Assembly: GCA_021828525.1 (NCBI GenBank) | Contig: JAJZGM010000036.1 | Span: 1-9,665 of the forward strand | From: Nitrospirota bacterium | Lineage (GTDB): Bacteria; Nitrospirota; Leptospirillia; Leptospirillales; Leptospirillaceae | Direction: 5' to 3' | DNA: 9,665 bases | Shown: positions 1-5,888 of the stretch, in pieces | Layout of the letters: every line of letters starts with the position of its first letter | Position numbering within the stretch: position 1 is the stretch's first letter | Position numbers and translations under genes: made by a program | The notes under the pieces: generated by a model | Seen by the model: the letters and a program-made list of their open reading frames with translations, nothing else | What the model was told of the DNA's origin: nothing | The model's database searches: none

Positions 1-489
1 TTCCCAGTATTTCCGCCAGTAGTAGTCCTCCACCCGGGCCCCTGAAATCCTGGCCTGGGCCTGGGTCATGACGAGAGAGGCGACATGCCTTCGGACGCTC
101 ATGTCCATTCCCCCGCTTCCCGTTCCCATCCTTCGGAGACTTTCCTCCCGGTAGAGGGAACTGGCCCTCTCCCCGATTCGTTCGGCAATGGACCGCATCG
201 CGTTTTCGTAGGCATCGGTCCGTCCCGACTCCTGGTCCGGCTCCTTGGAGGTCGACCCGACAAAGTATTCGCGGTCCGGGTGCTGACTTTGCCAGAGTCC
301 GGGGGAGTCGATCCAGAGAGGGCGTTTTTCGGAAGAACGGCTTTCGAGATGGGGGACTCCAAGCCCTCCGGGGGGGGTCGACAGGCCTGAACAGGAAGAA
401 CAGGCCAGCGAAAGAGCTGCGAGAAGAAAAACTTGGCCGGCAAACGACGACCTGACACGGACCAGGGTTGGCAATCCGGGGAGTTCCAC
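1..489 (-). CDS. LPP20-like lipoprotein, partial (3' end outside window)
   Basis: The reading frame is open from a GTG at 489 to the left edge, 163 codons, with no stop. The start is supported by an AGAGAGG ribosome binding site six bases upstream; no ATG is available in frame. The N-terminus has arginines at 11 and 13, a hydrophobic stretch at about 20-29 (VFLLAALSLA) and a lipobox cysteine at 30, so the product should be a lipid-anchored envelope protein. After a Ser/Pro/Gly-rich linker comes P-L-W-I-D at 57-61, a YFVGST motif at 75-80, then an Ala-rich helix at about 93-110 (DAYENAMRSIAERIGERA) and VEDYYWRKYW near the edge. The pattern of WxD, F/YVG, alternating alanines and late 'DYYW' resembles the LPP20 lipoprotein family. 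Function is not known from sequence; that family includes outer-membrane lipoproteins, some near flagellar genes. The lipobox has S rather than L/V/I at -3, which is permitted but not ideal. Confidence 0.75.
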   Translation of the reverse strand, partial: MELPGLPTLVRVRSSFAGQVFLLAALSLACSSCSGLSTPPGGLGVPHLESRSSEKRPLWIDSPGLWQSQHPDREYFVGSTSKEPDQESGRTDAYENAMRSIAERIGERASSLYREESLRRMGTGSGGMDMSVRRHVASLVMTQAQARISGARVEDYYWRKYWE

Positions 490-660
490 GAGGTACCTCT
501 CTTTGATTCGATGGCCGAAAAGGAGGATCCGCCTGATCCCATGGGCCCCGGAGCGACCTTCTTCAGACTCCTCTGTCGTGTGGGCGCCCCATCCGTCTAT
601 CAGTGCCAAACGATGTCGGCCCAAGTCTGATTTTCAGGAAAAAGACCCTTCACTCCGCCT

Positions 661-689
661 ATTTTATTGGGATCGATCCGGAGAAGCAA
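661..689 (-). promoter_or_regulatory. Possible promoter for the LPP20-like lipoprotein gene
   Basis: On the minus strand TTGCTT (689-684) is followed after 17 bases by TAAAAT (666-661). The -10 matches five of six consensus positions, the -35 only three. It would give a leader of about 165 nt before the GTG at 489. The rest of the 490-739 interval holds no gene I can support. Confidence 0.3.
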
Positions 690-739
690 GGCGCACCCCG
701 CCCCGGAGGCTGTAAAATATCCTTAAAAGCAGGCTCCGG

Positions 740-1084
740 CTATTGACCCGCCTTCCTCTCCGAAAGGCCCGAAGAACCCCGGGGGCGAGGATAGGGAATC
801 TCCATCGGATAGCCATCGAAATGGGGGGACCCATAGATCCTGGAGGCTGTCGAACCCCGGCTATGGGAGCCGGATCGTCTCAAAAGATTGGGACTCGGAT
901 AGGATCGGGGCAGAGAGTCAAAGAAATTAAGATCAAGAGGGGGCTCCTCCTTTAAGTCGAAGAGGAGACATTCCAGAAGACCTGTTTTTTCGGAATAGCG
1001 GAATTCGAGTTCGGGGAGAAGTTCCCGAAGTTCCAGCAAAATCCGGTTGATCTCCTGATATTTCAAGGGCCTCTCCTTTTTCAT
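740..1084 (-). CDS. Small hypothetical protein, 114 aa
   Basis: I do not recognise this protein. It starts at an ATG (1084) preceded by a strong purine-rich ribosome binding site (AGGAAGGGGG, about four bases upstream) and ends at TAG (742-740). Residues 1-50 look like a folded, mostly helical segment rich in Leu and Glu (for example EINRILLELRELLPELEF), followed by an acidic LFDLKEEPPLDLNFFD stretch. The last 55 residues are rich in Ser, Pro, Arg and Gly and probably disordered, with short Y-P repeats. There is no signal peptide, membrane segment or cysteine motif (only one Cys). It has its own promoter at 1195-1168 and a leader with large inverted repeats, so it seems to be an independently controlled gene divergent from the c-di-GMP gene. 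Reality as a gene is supported by promoter, ribosome binding site and N-terminal composition; the C-terminal half is less convincing as protein. Confidence 0.6.
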   Translation of the reverse strand: MKKERPLKYQEINRILLELRELLPELEFRYSEKTGLLECLLFDLKEEPPLDLNFFDSLPRSYPSPNLLRRSGSHSRGSTASRIYGSPHFDGYPMEIPYPRPRGSSGLSERKAGQ

Positions 1085-1111
1085 GCTACCCCCTTCCTGC
1101 TCCAGAGCCAG

Positions 1112-1167
1112 ACCCTTTTCCGGAATGAACTGAATGAAAAGGGTGAAAAATTCCGATAAACCCTTTT
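1112..1167. repeat. Three-arm alternating inverted repeat (ACCCTTTT / AAAAGGGT / ACCCTTTT)
   Basis: ACCCTTTTC at 1112-1120, GAAAAGGGT at 1136-1144 and ACCCTTTT at 1160-1167 are perfect complements arranged in alternating orientation, each separated by 15 bases. The two dyad centres lie 24 bases apart. A second complementary pair, CGGAAT at 1121-1126 and ATTCCG at 1150-1155, is interleaved. The left pair lies in the predicted leader of the 114-aa gene and would form a nine-pair hairpin there; the right arm overlaps its transcription start. It may be an operator array or an RNA switch; the sequence does not decide which. Confidence 0.6.
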
Positions 1168-1195
1168 ACTATATTCTCTCTTTTCGATCCGTCAA
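1168..1195 (-). promoter_or_regulatory. Sigma70-type promoter for the 114-aa gene
   Basis: On the minus strand TTGACG (1195-1190) is followed after 16 bases by TATAGT (1173-1168); each hexamer matches five of six consensus bases. Transcription should start near 1161, leaving a leader of about 77 nt before the ATG at 1084. The inverted repeat at 1112-1167 begins directly at the -10/start region and fills the early leader. Confidence 0.6.
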
Positions 1196-1280
1196 GGAAG
1201 AATCGACTTCCGATCAGAGAACCACTCAAACCTCTATCGATTAAAGATCTAACAAGATTTTAAATTAGTCTGATTTTATT

Positions 1281-1286
1281 TATAAT
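1281..1286 (+). promoter_or_regulatory. Possible -10 element upstream of the c-di-GMP gene
   Basis: A perfect TATAAT lies in a very AT-rich stretch (about 1250-1290), but no good -35 is found 16-18 bases upstream (TTTTAA at 1258-1263 is the best). If used, transcription would start near 1293 and the CRP/FNR-type palindrome would lie over the early transcribed region. A promoter further downstream is not excluded. Confidence 0.3.
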
Positions 1287-1295
1287 TCATGCTAT

Positions 1296-1311
1296 TGTGA
1301 TCCGGATCACA
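1296..1311. promoter_or_regulatory. CRP/FNR-family binding site (TGTGATCCGGATCACA)
   Basis: A perfect 16-bp palindrome with the exact CRP half-sites TGTGA and TCACA separated by six bases. It lies 127 bases upstream of the ATG at 1423, and 101 bases from the promoter of the divergent gene. This half-site is typical of CRP-type regulators; FNR prefers TTGAT. Its effect depends on the true transcription start: downstream of the TATAAT at 1281 it would repress, upstream of a later promoter it could activate. Confidence 0.6.
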
Positions 1312-1422
1312 GTGTGGATATTCCCTCATGGGTGAATTTCAGGTAGACTGCATCTTTGCGAAAGGGTGTTTCCAACTCTCAAGGGACCGTTCATCAAGGC
1401 TCTTCAAGGGAGCAGGCAAACC

Positions 1423-4400
1423 ATGGCCTCAGCAGACGCCAACGGCAGCAAGGAACGATTCGCCGAACTGAGAACCCTTCTGCGGACCCACGGGGACCTC
1501 GTCCTCCAGGCCTTGACAGATCCCCTGTGCGTCCTCGACGAGAGAGGAATTCTGCTTGAGGCCAGCGATTCCTTCTGCCAGCTTCTGGAGATTCCCCGGT
1601 CAGAGCTCCACGGGATCCATGCCTCCTCATGGGACGGACGCATTCCTGTCAACCGGAAGGCCGAAGGCGCTTTTCCTGAAGGAAGACAGCCGGCTCTTTT
1701 CCGCCGGAGGGATGCCTCGCTGATCCCGGTGGAAGCCGAGTACTCCTGCCTGGAACTTGGTAATGACTGCTTCATCCATCTCTCCGCTCACCCGCTGAAC
1801 GGAGACCTTCTCCAGTCCGACGTCTCCTTTCTTTTCGAAAACAACGCCGCCGCCATCCTTCTTCTGGACCAGAAAGGACGGATCCGGAAGGGAAATCCGG
1901 CCTTCTGGAAGATGACCGGATTCACACCGGGAGAAATTTCCGGGCTCTCCTTCGAACTCCTCTTCGATCCTCCCGAAATCTATCGGGATTTTCTTCATCT
2001 CCTCCATCATGTCCTGCTGGGAAAGAACATCCGGTCGAGCCTGCGGCTCCGGAGAAAGGACGGCAACATTCTTTGGGCGGAAGTGACAGGGAACCCTGCC
2101 CGGGTGGAGGACCGGAAGGAGGGGGCCCTGCTGGTCTTGCTCGACCTGACCGACCTCCACGAAACCCGGGAAAAAATGGAACGGCGACTTTCCGAGGACC
2201 CCCTCACGGGGCTTCCGAACCGACACGGAATGGAAGGAGCCCTGAACGGCGCCCTCGCCCGGGCCAAGAGGAAAGGGGCAGTCTTTGCGGTATGCGCCCT
2301 CGATGTCGACGATTTCCGGCCAATCAACGACCGTCTCGGAGCCGAAAAGGGCGACATGATCCTGGGAGAGCTCGGAAAACGTCTTCGGTCCCAGCTTCGG
2401 GGCAGCGATTTTGTGGCGCGTATCGGAGGGGATGAATTCGGACTCGTCATCGAAGACCTCTCCATCGAAAAGACCACCAGCCAACTCTCCCATGTCATAA
2501 ACCGGATTCACCAGGCCATCGAAGCCCCCTTTTCCATCGGCAAGGATGAGGACATCCGGATCGATATCAGCATGGGGATCGCCCTCTTTCCCTCCAACGG
2601 AGACGACGGCGATACCCTGGTCCGTCAGGCCGATGCGGCCCTCTACCAGGCGAAGTCCGCCAAGGGCTCCCGATCCCAGTGGTGGTCCTTTGGAGCCTAT
2701 CTTCCAGCCCCCTCCGCCCCCGAAACATCCTTCGATGCCTATGGAGCGGACACGAATGAGCTTCTCCGGCGCCACCAATCCCATATCGAGTCGGTCATTG
2801 TCGAGTTCGTTGAAGCCTTCTTCGCCCAGATCGAACAGGATCCCGAACAGAAAAAAATCCTCGAAGGCCAAGATGAGGGCGAGCTTCAGAACATCGCCTC
2901 CCTCCAGGCCAACCACCTTCGCTTCCTCCTTTCCACCGAGGCGACCCGGGACCAGATCATCGAGCGTGCCAGGATGACAGGACGGGCCCATGCCCTGATC
3001 GGAGTCAACGGAGCCATCCTGACACAATCGATGGCCCTTTACCGTCGCCTTCTCTCAGATCATCTGAACCAGACCTTCCTGACAGCCCGCGACCGATACC
3101 GCCTCCTTCTCGCCAATGAGATCCGGCTCCAGGACGACCTTCAGGAGGAGCTCCGCGCCGGGCTCGAGGTATCGGGAGATTACTTCTCCATCCTGTCGGC
3201 TCACCTCCCTCCCCAGGGAGCCCTCTGGGCCGACGTTCGAAGGCAGGAGGTGGAACTTCTGGGAAAACTCCCCTCCATCGCATGCGTTTTCCTCATGCGC
3301 CTCAACAGCAACGGCTCCTTCATCATCGAAGACAGCTCCGGACCCAAGGGTCAGGAGGGGGCCTCCATCATGCGCAATCCTCTCTTCGAAGCGGTTGTCG
3401 ACCCCGATTCGCCGAGGGGACGGGGTCTCATAGCCCATGCCTGGCGCAGTCTGTCCCCCCAGAAAATCTCCAACTACCAGAAGGATCCCCGGGTCTCCCA
3501 CTGGCGGGAGGTCGTCCGCCCCCTCGGAATCCGTTCGGCGATCTCAATTCCGATCCGGAACCCTGACGGAACGGCCGTGGCCGTTCTCTCCCTCTACGGA
3601 TCCTATCCCAACCAGTTCGATTCCCCCTGGAGCACCCAGTTCTCGCGGGGTCTGTCCCAGCGATGGGAAAAGCTCTGGGAGCTTTGCCGGGCTCCGGCCA
3701 GCATCATTCCAGAAGACCAGGCCACAAACTACCGGAGGGAGCTCTTTTCCGGGGGACTCTCCATGTATATGCAGCCGGTTTTCGACCTCTCCACGGGCCT
3801 GCCTGTCAAGGTCGAGGCCCTGGCGCGGCTTGTCCGCCCCAACGGAGAGATTGTTCCTCCGGGCTATTTCCTGCCCTCCCTCGGGGACGCCGAACTTGAC
3901 CGGCTTTTCCGGGCGGGACTCGACTGCGCCCTGACCTGGATCCCCCGATGGGATGCGGCCGGGCTTCACCTGGACATCTCCCTGAACCTGCCTCCGGGGA
4001 CCCTTCGGGACCCCGACTGCCCGAAATGGGTGGAGGAAGCCCTGAGCCACCATGGGGTGCGGCCGGAACGCCTGACGCTTGAACTCCTCGAAAATCGGGA
4101 AATCGACCAGCGAACCCAGGACGATGCCATCACTACGCTGATCCAGCTGGGAGTCAAGCTGGCCATGGACGACCTGGGGTCGGGGTTCAGCAGTCTCCAG
4201 CGTCTGGCCACCCTTCCCTTTGACAACATCAAAGTGGACCAGGGTCTTCTCAAACGGATCTATGTCGCGCCCCTCCATACCCTCAGCATGATTGGAACAA
4301 TCGTCCGGATGGGGCAGGACTTTGAGCGTGTCGTCATCGTTGAGGGGCTCGAGGATCCGGCGATGGTCGAGGCTGCGACCATTCTCGGCGCCTCCTTCGG

Positions 4401-4746
4401 CCAGGGGTATGCCCTGGCCCGACCCATGTCGGCCGACCAGATCCTCGACTGGAGCCGGGGTTTCCATCACACCCTTTCCCCCGGCTCCATCACGACATTT
4501 CTCGGAGCCCTTTCCTTCCACAGGTGGATGCACTCGGCAAGTTCAGCTTCGGGTTTTCCGAAGGTCGAGGACTGTCCCCTGTCACCATTTCTCTCGCAGG
4601 TCGCAGCCGGCGACCAGGAGGGCCCCCTCTCCCATGCCCGATATCACAAGAACGGGCCTGCCGACCCTTCAGGGCGCGACCTGACCGAATGGCTGGTCGA
4701 ACGGATCCGGGAGGAGAGGACCCCGAAACCCCCTGCATTAGAATAA
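1423..4746 (+). CDS. c-di-GMP bifunctional enzyme, PAS-PAS-GGDEF-globin-GAF-EAL
   Basis: Predicted cytoplasmic protein of 1107 residues that could both make and degrade cyclic di-GMP. Order: PAS about 22-125; second PAS/PAC about 136-250; GGDEF domain about 257-416 with DPLTGLPNR (259), intact GGDEF at 335-339 and an RxxD inhibitory site (RGSD, 326-329); a globin-sensor-like helical region about 446-575 with RAHALIGV, His523 being the candidate proximal haem ligand; a linker; GAF about 605-755; EAL domain about 770-1010 with EALAR at 798-802, Asn855, Glu887, Asp916-Asp917, Lys937, Asp939 and Glu974, so both active sites look complete. A tail of about 95 residues follows. No membrane segment is seen. 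The ATG at 1423 is preceded by AGCAGG six bases away; a GTG at 1366 would add 19 residues but its purine run abuts the codon. The CRP/FNR-type site upstream suggests transcriptional control. The globin call is the least certain domain. Confidence 0.93.
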   Translation: MASADANGSKERFAELRTLLRTHGDLVLQALTDPLCVLDERGILLEASDSFCQLLEIPRSELHGIHASSWDGRIPVNRKAEGAFPEGRQPALFRRRDASLIPVEAEYSCLELGNDCFIHLSAHPLNGDLLQSDVSFLFENNAAAILLLDQKGRIRKGNPAFWKMTGFTPGEISGLSFELLFDPPEIYRDFLHLLHHVLLGKNIRSSLRLRRKDGNILWAEVTGNPARVEDRKEGALLVLLDLTDLHETREKMERRLSEDPLTGLPNRHGMEGALNGALARAKRKGAVFAVCALDVDDFRPINDRLGAEKGDMILGELGKRLRSQLRGSDFVARIGGDEFGLVIEDLSIEKTTSQLSHVINRIHQAIEAPFSIGKDEDIRIDISMGIALFPSNGDDGDTLVRQADAALYQAKSAKGSRSQWWSFGAYLPAPSAPETSFDAYGADTNELLRRHQSHIESVIVEFVEAFFAQIEQDPEQKKILEGQDEGELQNIASLQANHLRFLLSTEATRDQIIERARMTGRAHALIGVNGAILTQSMALYRRLLSDHLNQTFLTARDRYRLLLANEIRLQDDLQEELRAGLEVSGDYFSILSAHLPPQGALWADVRRQEVELLGKLPSIACVFLMRLNSNGSFIIEDSSGPKGQEGASIMRNPLFEAVVDPDSPRGRGLIAHAWRSLSPQKISNYQKDPRVSHWREVVRPLGIRSAISIPIRNPDGTAVAVLSLYGSYPNQFDSPWSTQFSRGLSQRWEKLWELCRAPASIIPEDQATNYRRELFSGGLSMYMQPVFDLSTGLPVKVEALARLVRPNGEIVPPGYFLPSLGDAELDRLFRAGLDCALTWIPRWDAAGLHLDISLNLPPGTLRDPDCPKWVEEALSHHGVRPERLTLELLENREIDQRTQDDAITTLIQLGVKLAMDDLGSGFSSLQRLATLPFDNIKVDQGLLKRIYVAPLHTLSMIGTIVRMGQDFERVVIVEGLEDPAMVEAATILGASFGQGYALARPMSADQILDWSRGFHHTLSPGSITTFLGALSFHRWMHSASSASGFPKVEDCPLSPFLSQVAAGDQEGPLSHARYHKNGPADPSGRDLTEWLVERIREERTPKPPALE

Positions 4747-4799
4747 TCCTCCTGCCCCGCCCTTATTCTCTAAACAGATTTTTCAAATTCAGGAAGTGA

Positions 4800-4825
4800 C
4801 CGGACCCATTTTCCGGAACTTTTTT
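4800..4825 (+). terminator. Probable terminator of the c-di-GMP gene
   Basis: CCGGA (4800-4804) and TCCGG (4812-4816) form a five-pair stem with a seven-base loop, followed by AAC and six T (4820-4825). It lies 54 bases after the stop codon. The stem is short, so efficiency may be modest. The T run directly abuts the -35 box of the next promoter. Confidence 0.45.
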
Positions 4826-4826
4826 C

Positions 4827-4856
4827 TTGACACCTCCGAAAAGGCCTTGTTAAGAT
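4827..4856 (+). promoter_or_regulatory. Strong sigma70-type promoter with extended -10
   Basis: A perfect TTGACA (4827-4832) is followed after 18 bases by TAAGAT (4851-4856), which is preceded by TGT, giving an extended -10 (TGN). Predicted start is near 4863. This is the best promoter in the window and lies 150-180 bases before the NYN gene, with a terminator hairpin in between. Confidence 0.75.
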
Positions 4857-4862
4857 GGGACC

Positions 4863-4920
4863 CGGACGAAATGTCCGCTTACTCAGTTTATTGGGAGCCC
4901 CGTTTAGGGGCTCTTTCATT
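4863..4920 (+). ncRNA. Candidate small RNA or attenuated leader (about 58 nt)
   Basis: The interval from the predicted transcription start to the end of the following terminator is only about 58 nt. It contains a short hairpin CGGAC-gaaat-GTCCG (4863-4877), a 17-base unpaired stretch and the terminator hairpin. I recognise no known RNA family. It could be a free small RNA, or the leader of the NYN gene in which the terminator is conditionally bypassed. An ATG at 4871 lies in an open frame that overlaps the NYN gene, but it has no ribosome binding site and no recognisable protein, so I do not call it coding. Confidence 0.4.
4895..4920 (+). terminator. Rho-independent terminator between promoter and NYN gene
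   Basis: GAGCCCC (4895-4901) and GGGGCTC (4907-4913) pair perfectly over seven bases, with a five-base loop GTTTA and TTTCATTT after the stem. It stands 40 bases downstream of the strong promoter and 86 bases before the NYN start codon. Confidence 0.7.
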
Positions 4921-5006
4921 TGAACCCCAGAATTTCCCCATGCTCCCCTTCCGTTCTTTGCTCATCAGCAACGAGACTTGGTTCCCCCCATCCGGAGAGA
5001 CAATCC

Positions 5007-5867
5007 ATGGACATCCAGAAAACGGTGATCTTCATCGATGGCCAGAACTTCAAGAAAGACCTCCAGAAATACAGATTCAAGGCTGCCGGCCACAACCTTC
5101 CGGAGTACCGTCTCGACGAGAAGCATTTTCACTGGGAGGAATTCTTCCGTCAGGCCATCCTCTCCATTTCGGAACAGACCCGGATCCCCCATCGTCTTCT
5201 CCGGGTTTACTGGTACAACACCCAGGCCACGACGCCCCTTCACCGGTATGACCGGGCCGTCCGGGACATCGTCGACCAGTATCGCGATCAGTTCCCGGAT
5301 CTCCTCCCCTCCGTGGTGGAATCCCTGGCCCAACGATGGCACCAGCACCAAAGGGACCTTTTGTCCCGGGCCAAGGAGGAAGTTTTCGACGACATCCAGA
5401 AACGGACATCCTTCCTGGAATTCAAGTACGTGGGGCAGCTCGTCCTTCGCCCCTACAAGGTCAAGGAGCTTGTCCGGGACAGGGAACGGGAAGGATCGTT
5501 TCTGTATCAGGGAACAGTCGAGGGAGAAAAGGGGGTTGATATCGGAATCACGATCGACATGATTTCAAAGATGGCCCATTACGATGCGGCGGTTCTCATC
5601 TCGGGAGACACCGACTTCGTCCCCCTGATCCAGTACCTCAAGGATGCGCTCAAGCTTGTCTACTCCCTCTCCCTTTCACGCGGAGAGCCGGGACAGATCC
5701 AGCTTTTCTCCCCTCAAATCAAGAATGCGGCGGACTATTTCCATGTGGTGCCGGAAAAGGAGATGCTTGGCCGGTATCTCGACCGGAAGTCAGGAATCCC
5801 TCCCATCATATTAAGCGAGATCGACAGGCGGCTGGAAGAACTCTCCGGAGAGAGAGAAAAGTCCTGA
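5007..5867 (+). CDS. NYN-domain protein (PIN-like RNase fold, LabA/DUF88 type)
   Basis: Protein of 286 residues, predicted cytoplasmic. The N-terminal strand TVIFIDGQNF (6-15) carries the first acidic residue Asp11 and Asn14; GVDIGITID at 176-184 supplies Asp178 and Asp184; ISGDTDFVPLI at 198-208 supplies Asp201 and Asp203. This ordered acid set is the hallmark of the NYN family, PIN-like metal-dependent ribonucleases. The insert at about 30-165 is long and charged, with a basic His/Arg/Lys-rich part (RWHQHQRDLLSRAK) that could bind RNA. The start at 5007 is supported by GGAGAG seven bases upstream; a longer frame to 4920 exists but lacks a binding site and family resemblance. Transcription probably comes from the promoter at 4827-4856 or by read-through from the c-di-GMP gene. 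Its stop codon lies inside the shared terminator with the convergent NERD gene. RNase activity and target are inferred from the family only. Confidence 0.88.
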   Translation: MDIQKTVIFIDGQNFKKDLQKYRFKAAGHNLPEYRLDEKHFHWEEFFRQAILSISEQTRIPHRLLRVYWYNTQATTPLHRYDRAVRDIVDQYRDQFPDLLPSVVESLAQRWHQHQRDLLSRAKEEVFDDIQKRTSFLEFKYVGQLVLRPYKVKELVRDREREGSFLYQGTVEGEKGVDIGITIDMISKMAHYDAAVLISGDTDFVPLIQYLKDALKLVYSLSLSRGEPGQIQLFSPQIKNAADYFHVVPEKEMLGRYLDRKSGIPPIILSEIDRRLEELSGEREKS

Positions 5868-5888
5868 TCTGGAAGATTTCAGGTTTTT
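5863..5888. terminator. Compact bidirectional terminator between NYN and NERD genes
   Basis: CCTGATCT (5863-5870) pairs with AGA-TT-TCAGG (5874-5883), leaving a GGA loop and a two-base bulge, followed on the plus strand by five T (5884-5888). The minus strand reads the same hairpin followed by ACTTTTCT. The NYN stop codon is inside the left arm and the NERD stop codon touches the T run, so one element serves both convergent genes within 20 intergenic bases. Confidence 0.5.

Noticed and set aside
99..542. 147-codon open frame on the minus strand with ATG start
   Set aside because: It is a different frame from the lipoprotein, is Pro/Arg/Ser-rich and has no recognisable features; the neighbouring frame has a binding site, lipobox and family pattern.
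522..546. GGATC-AGGCG-GATCC hairpin followed by TCCTTTT (minus strand) as an attenuator of the lipoprotein gene
   Set aside because: The stem is only five pairs and the T run is short and interrupted.
701..740. Inverted repeat CCGGAG/CTCCGG after the 114-aa gene as a terminator
   Set aside because: The loop exceeds 20 bases and no T run follows on the minus strand.
1112..1155. Possible RNA pseudoknot from CGGAAT/ATTCCG combined with the nine-pair ACCCTTTTC/GAAAAGGGT stem
   Set aside because: The two 3' strands are directly adjacent, so a loop of five bases would have to span a 15-pair stacked helix; the pairings are more likely alternatives than simultaneous.
1627..3027. 466-codon open frame antisense to the c-di-GMP gene
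   Set aside because: Gly/Glu/Val-rich composition typical of antisense shadows in GC-rich genes; the plus strand encodes clear GGDEF and PAS motifs.
4796..5251. 151-codon open frame overlapping the small RNA unit and NYN gene
   Set aside because: It crosses the terminator and the NYN coding region in another frame, has no ribosome binding site and no recognisable domain.
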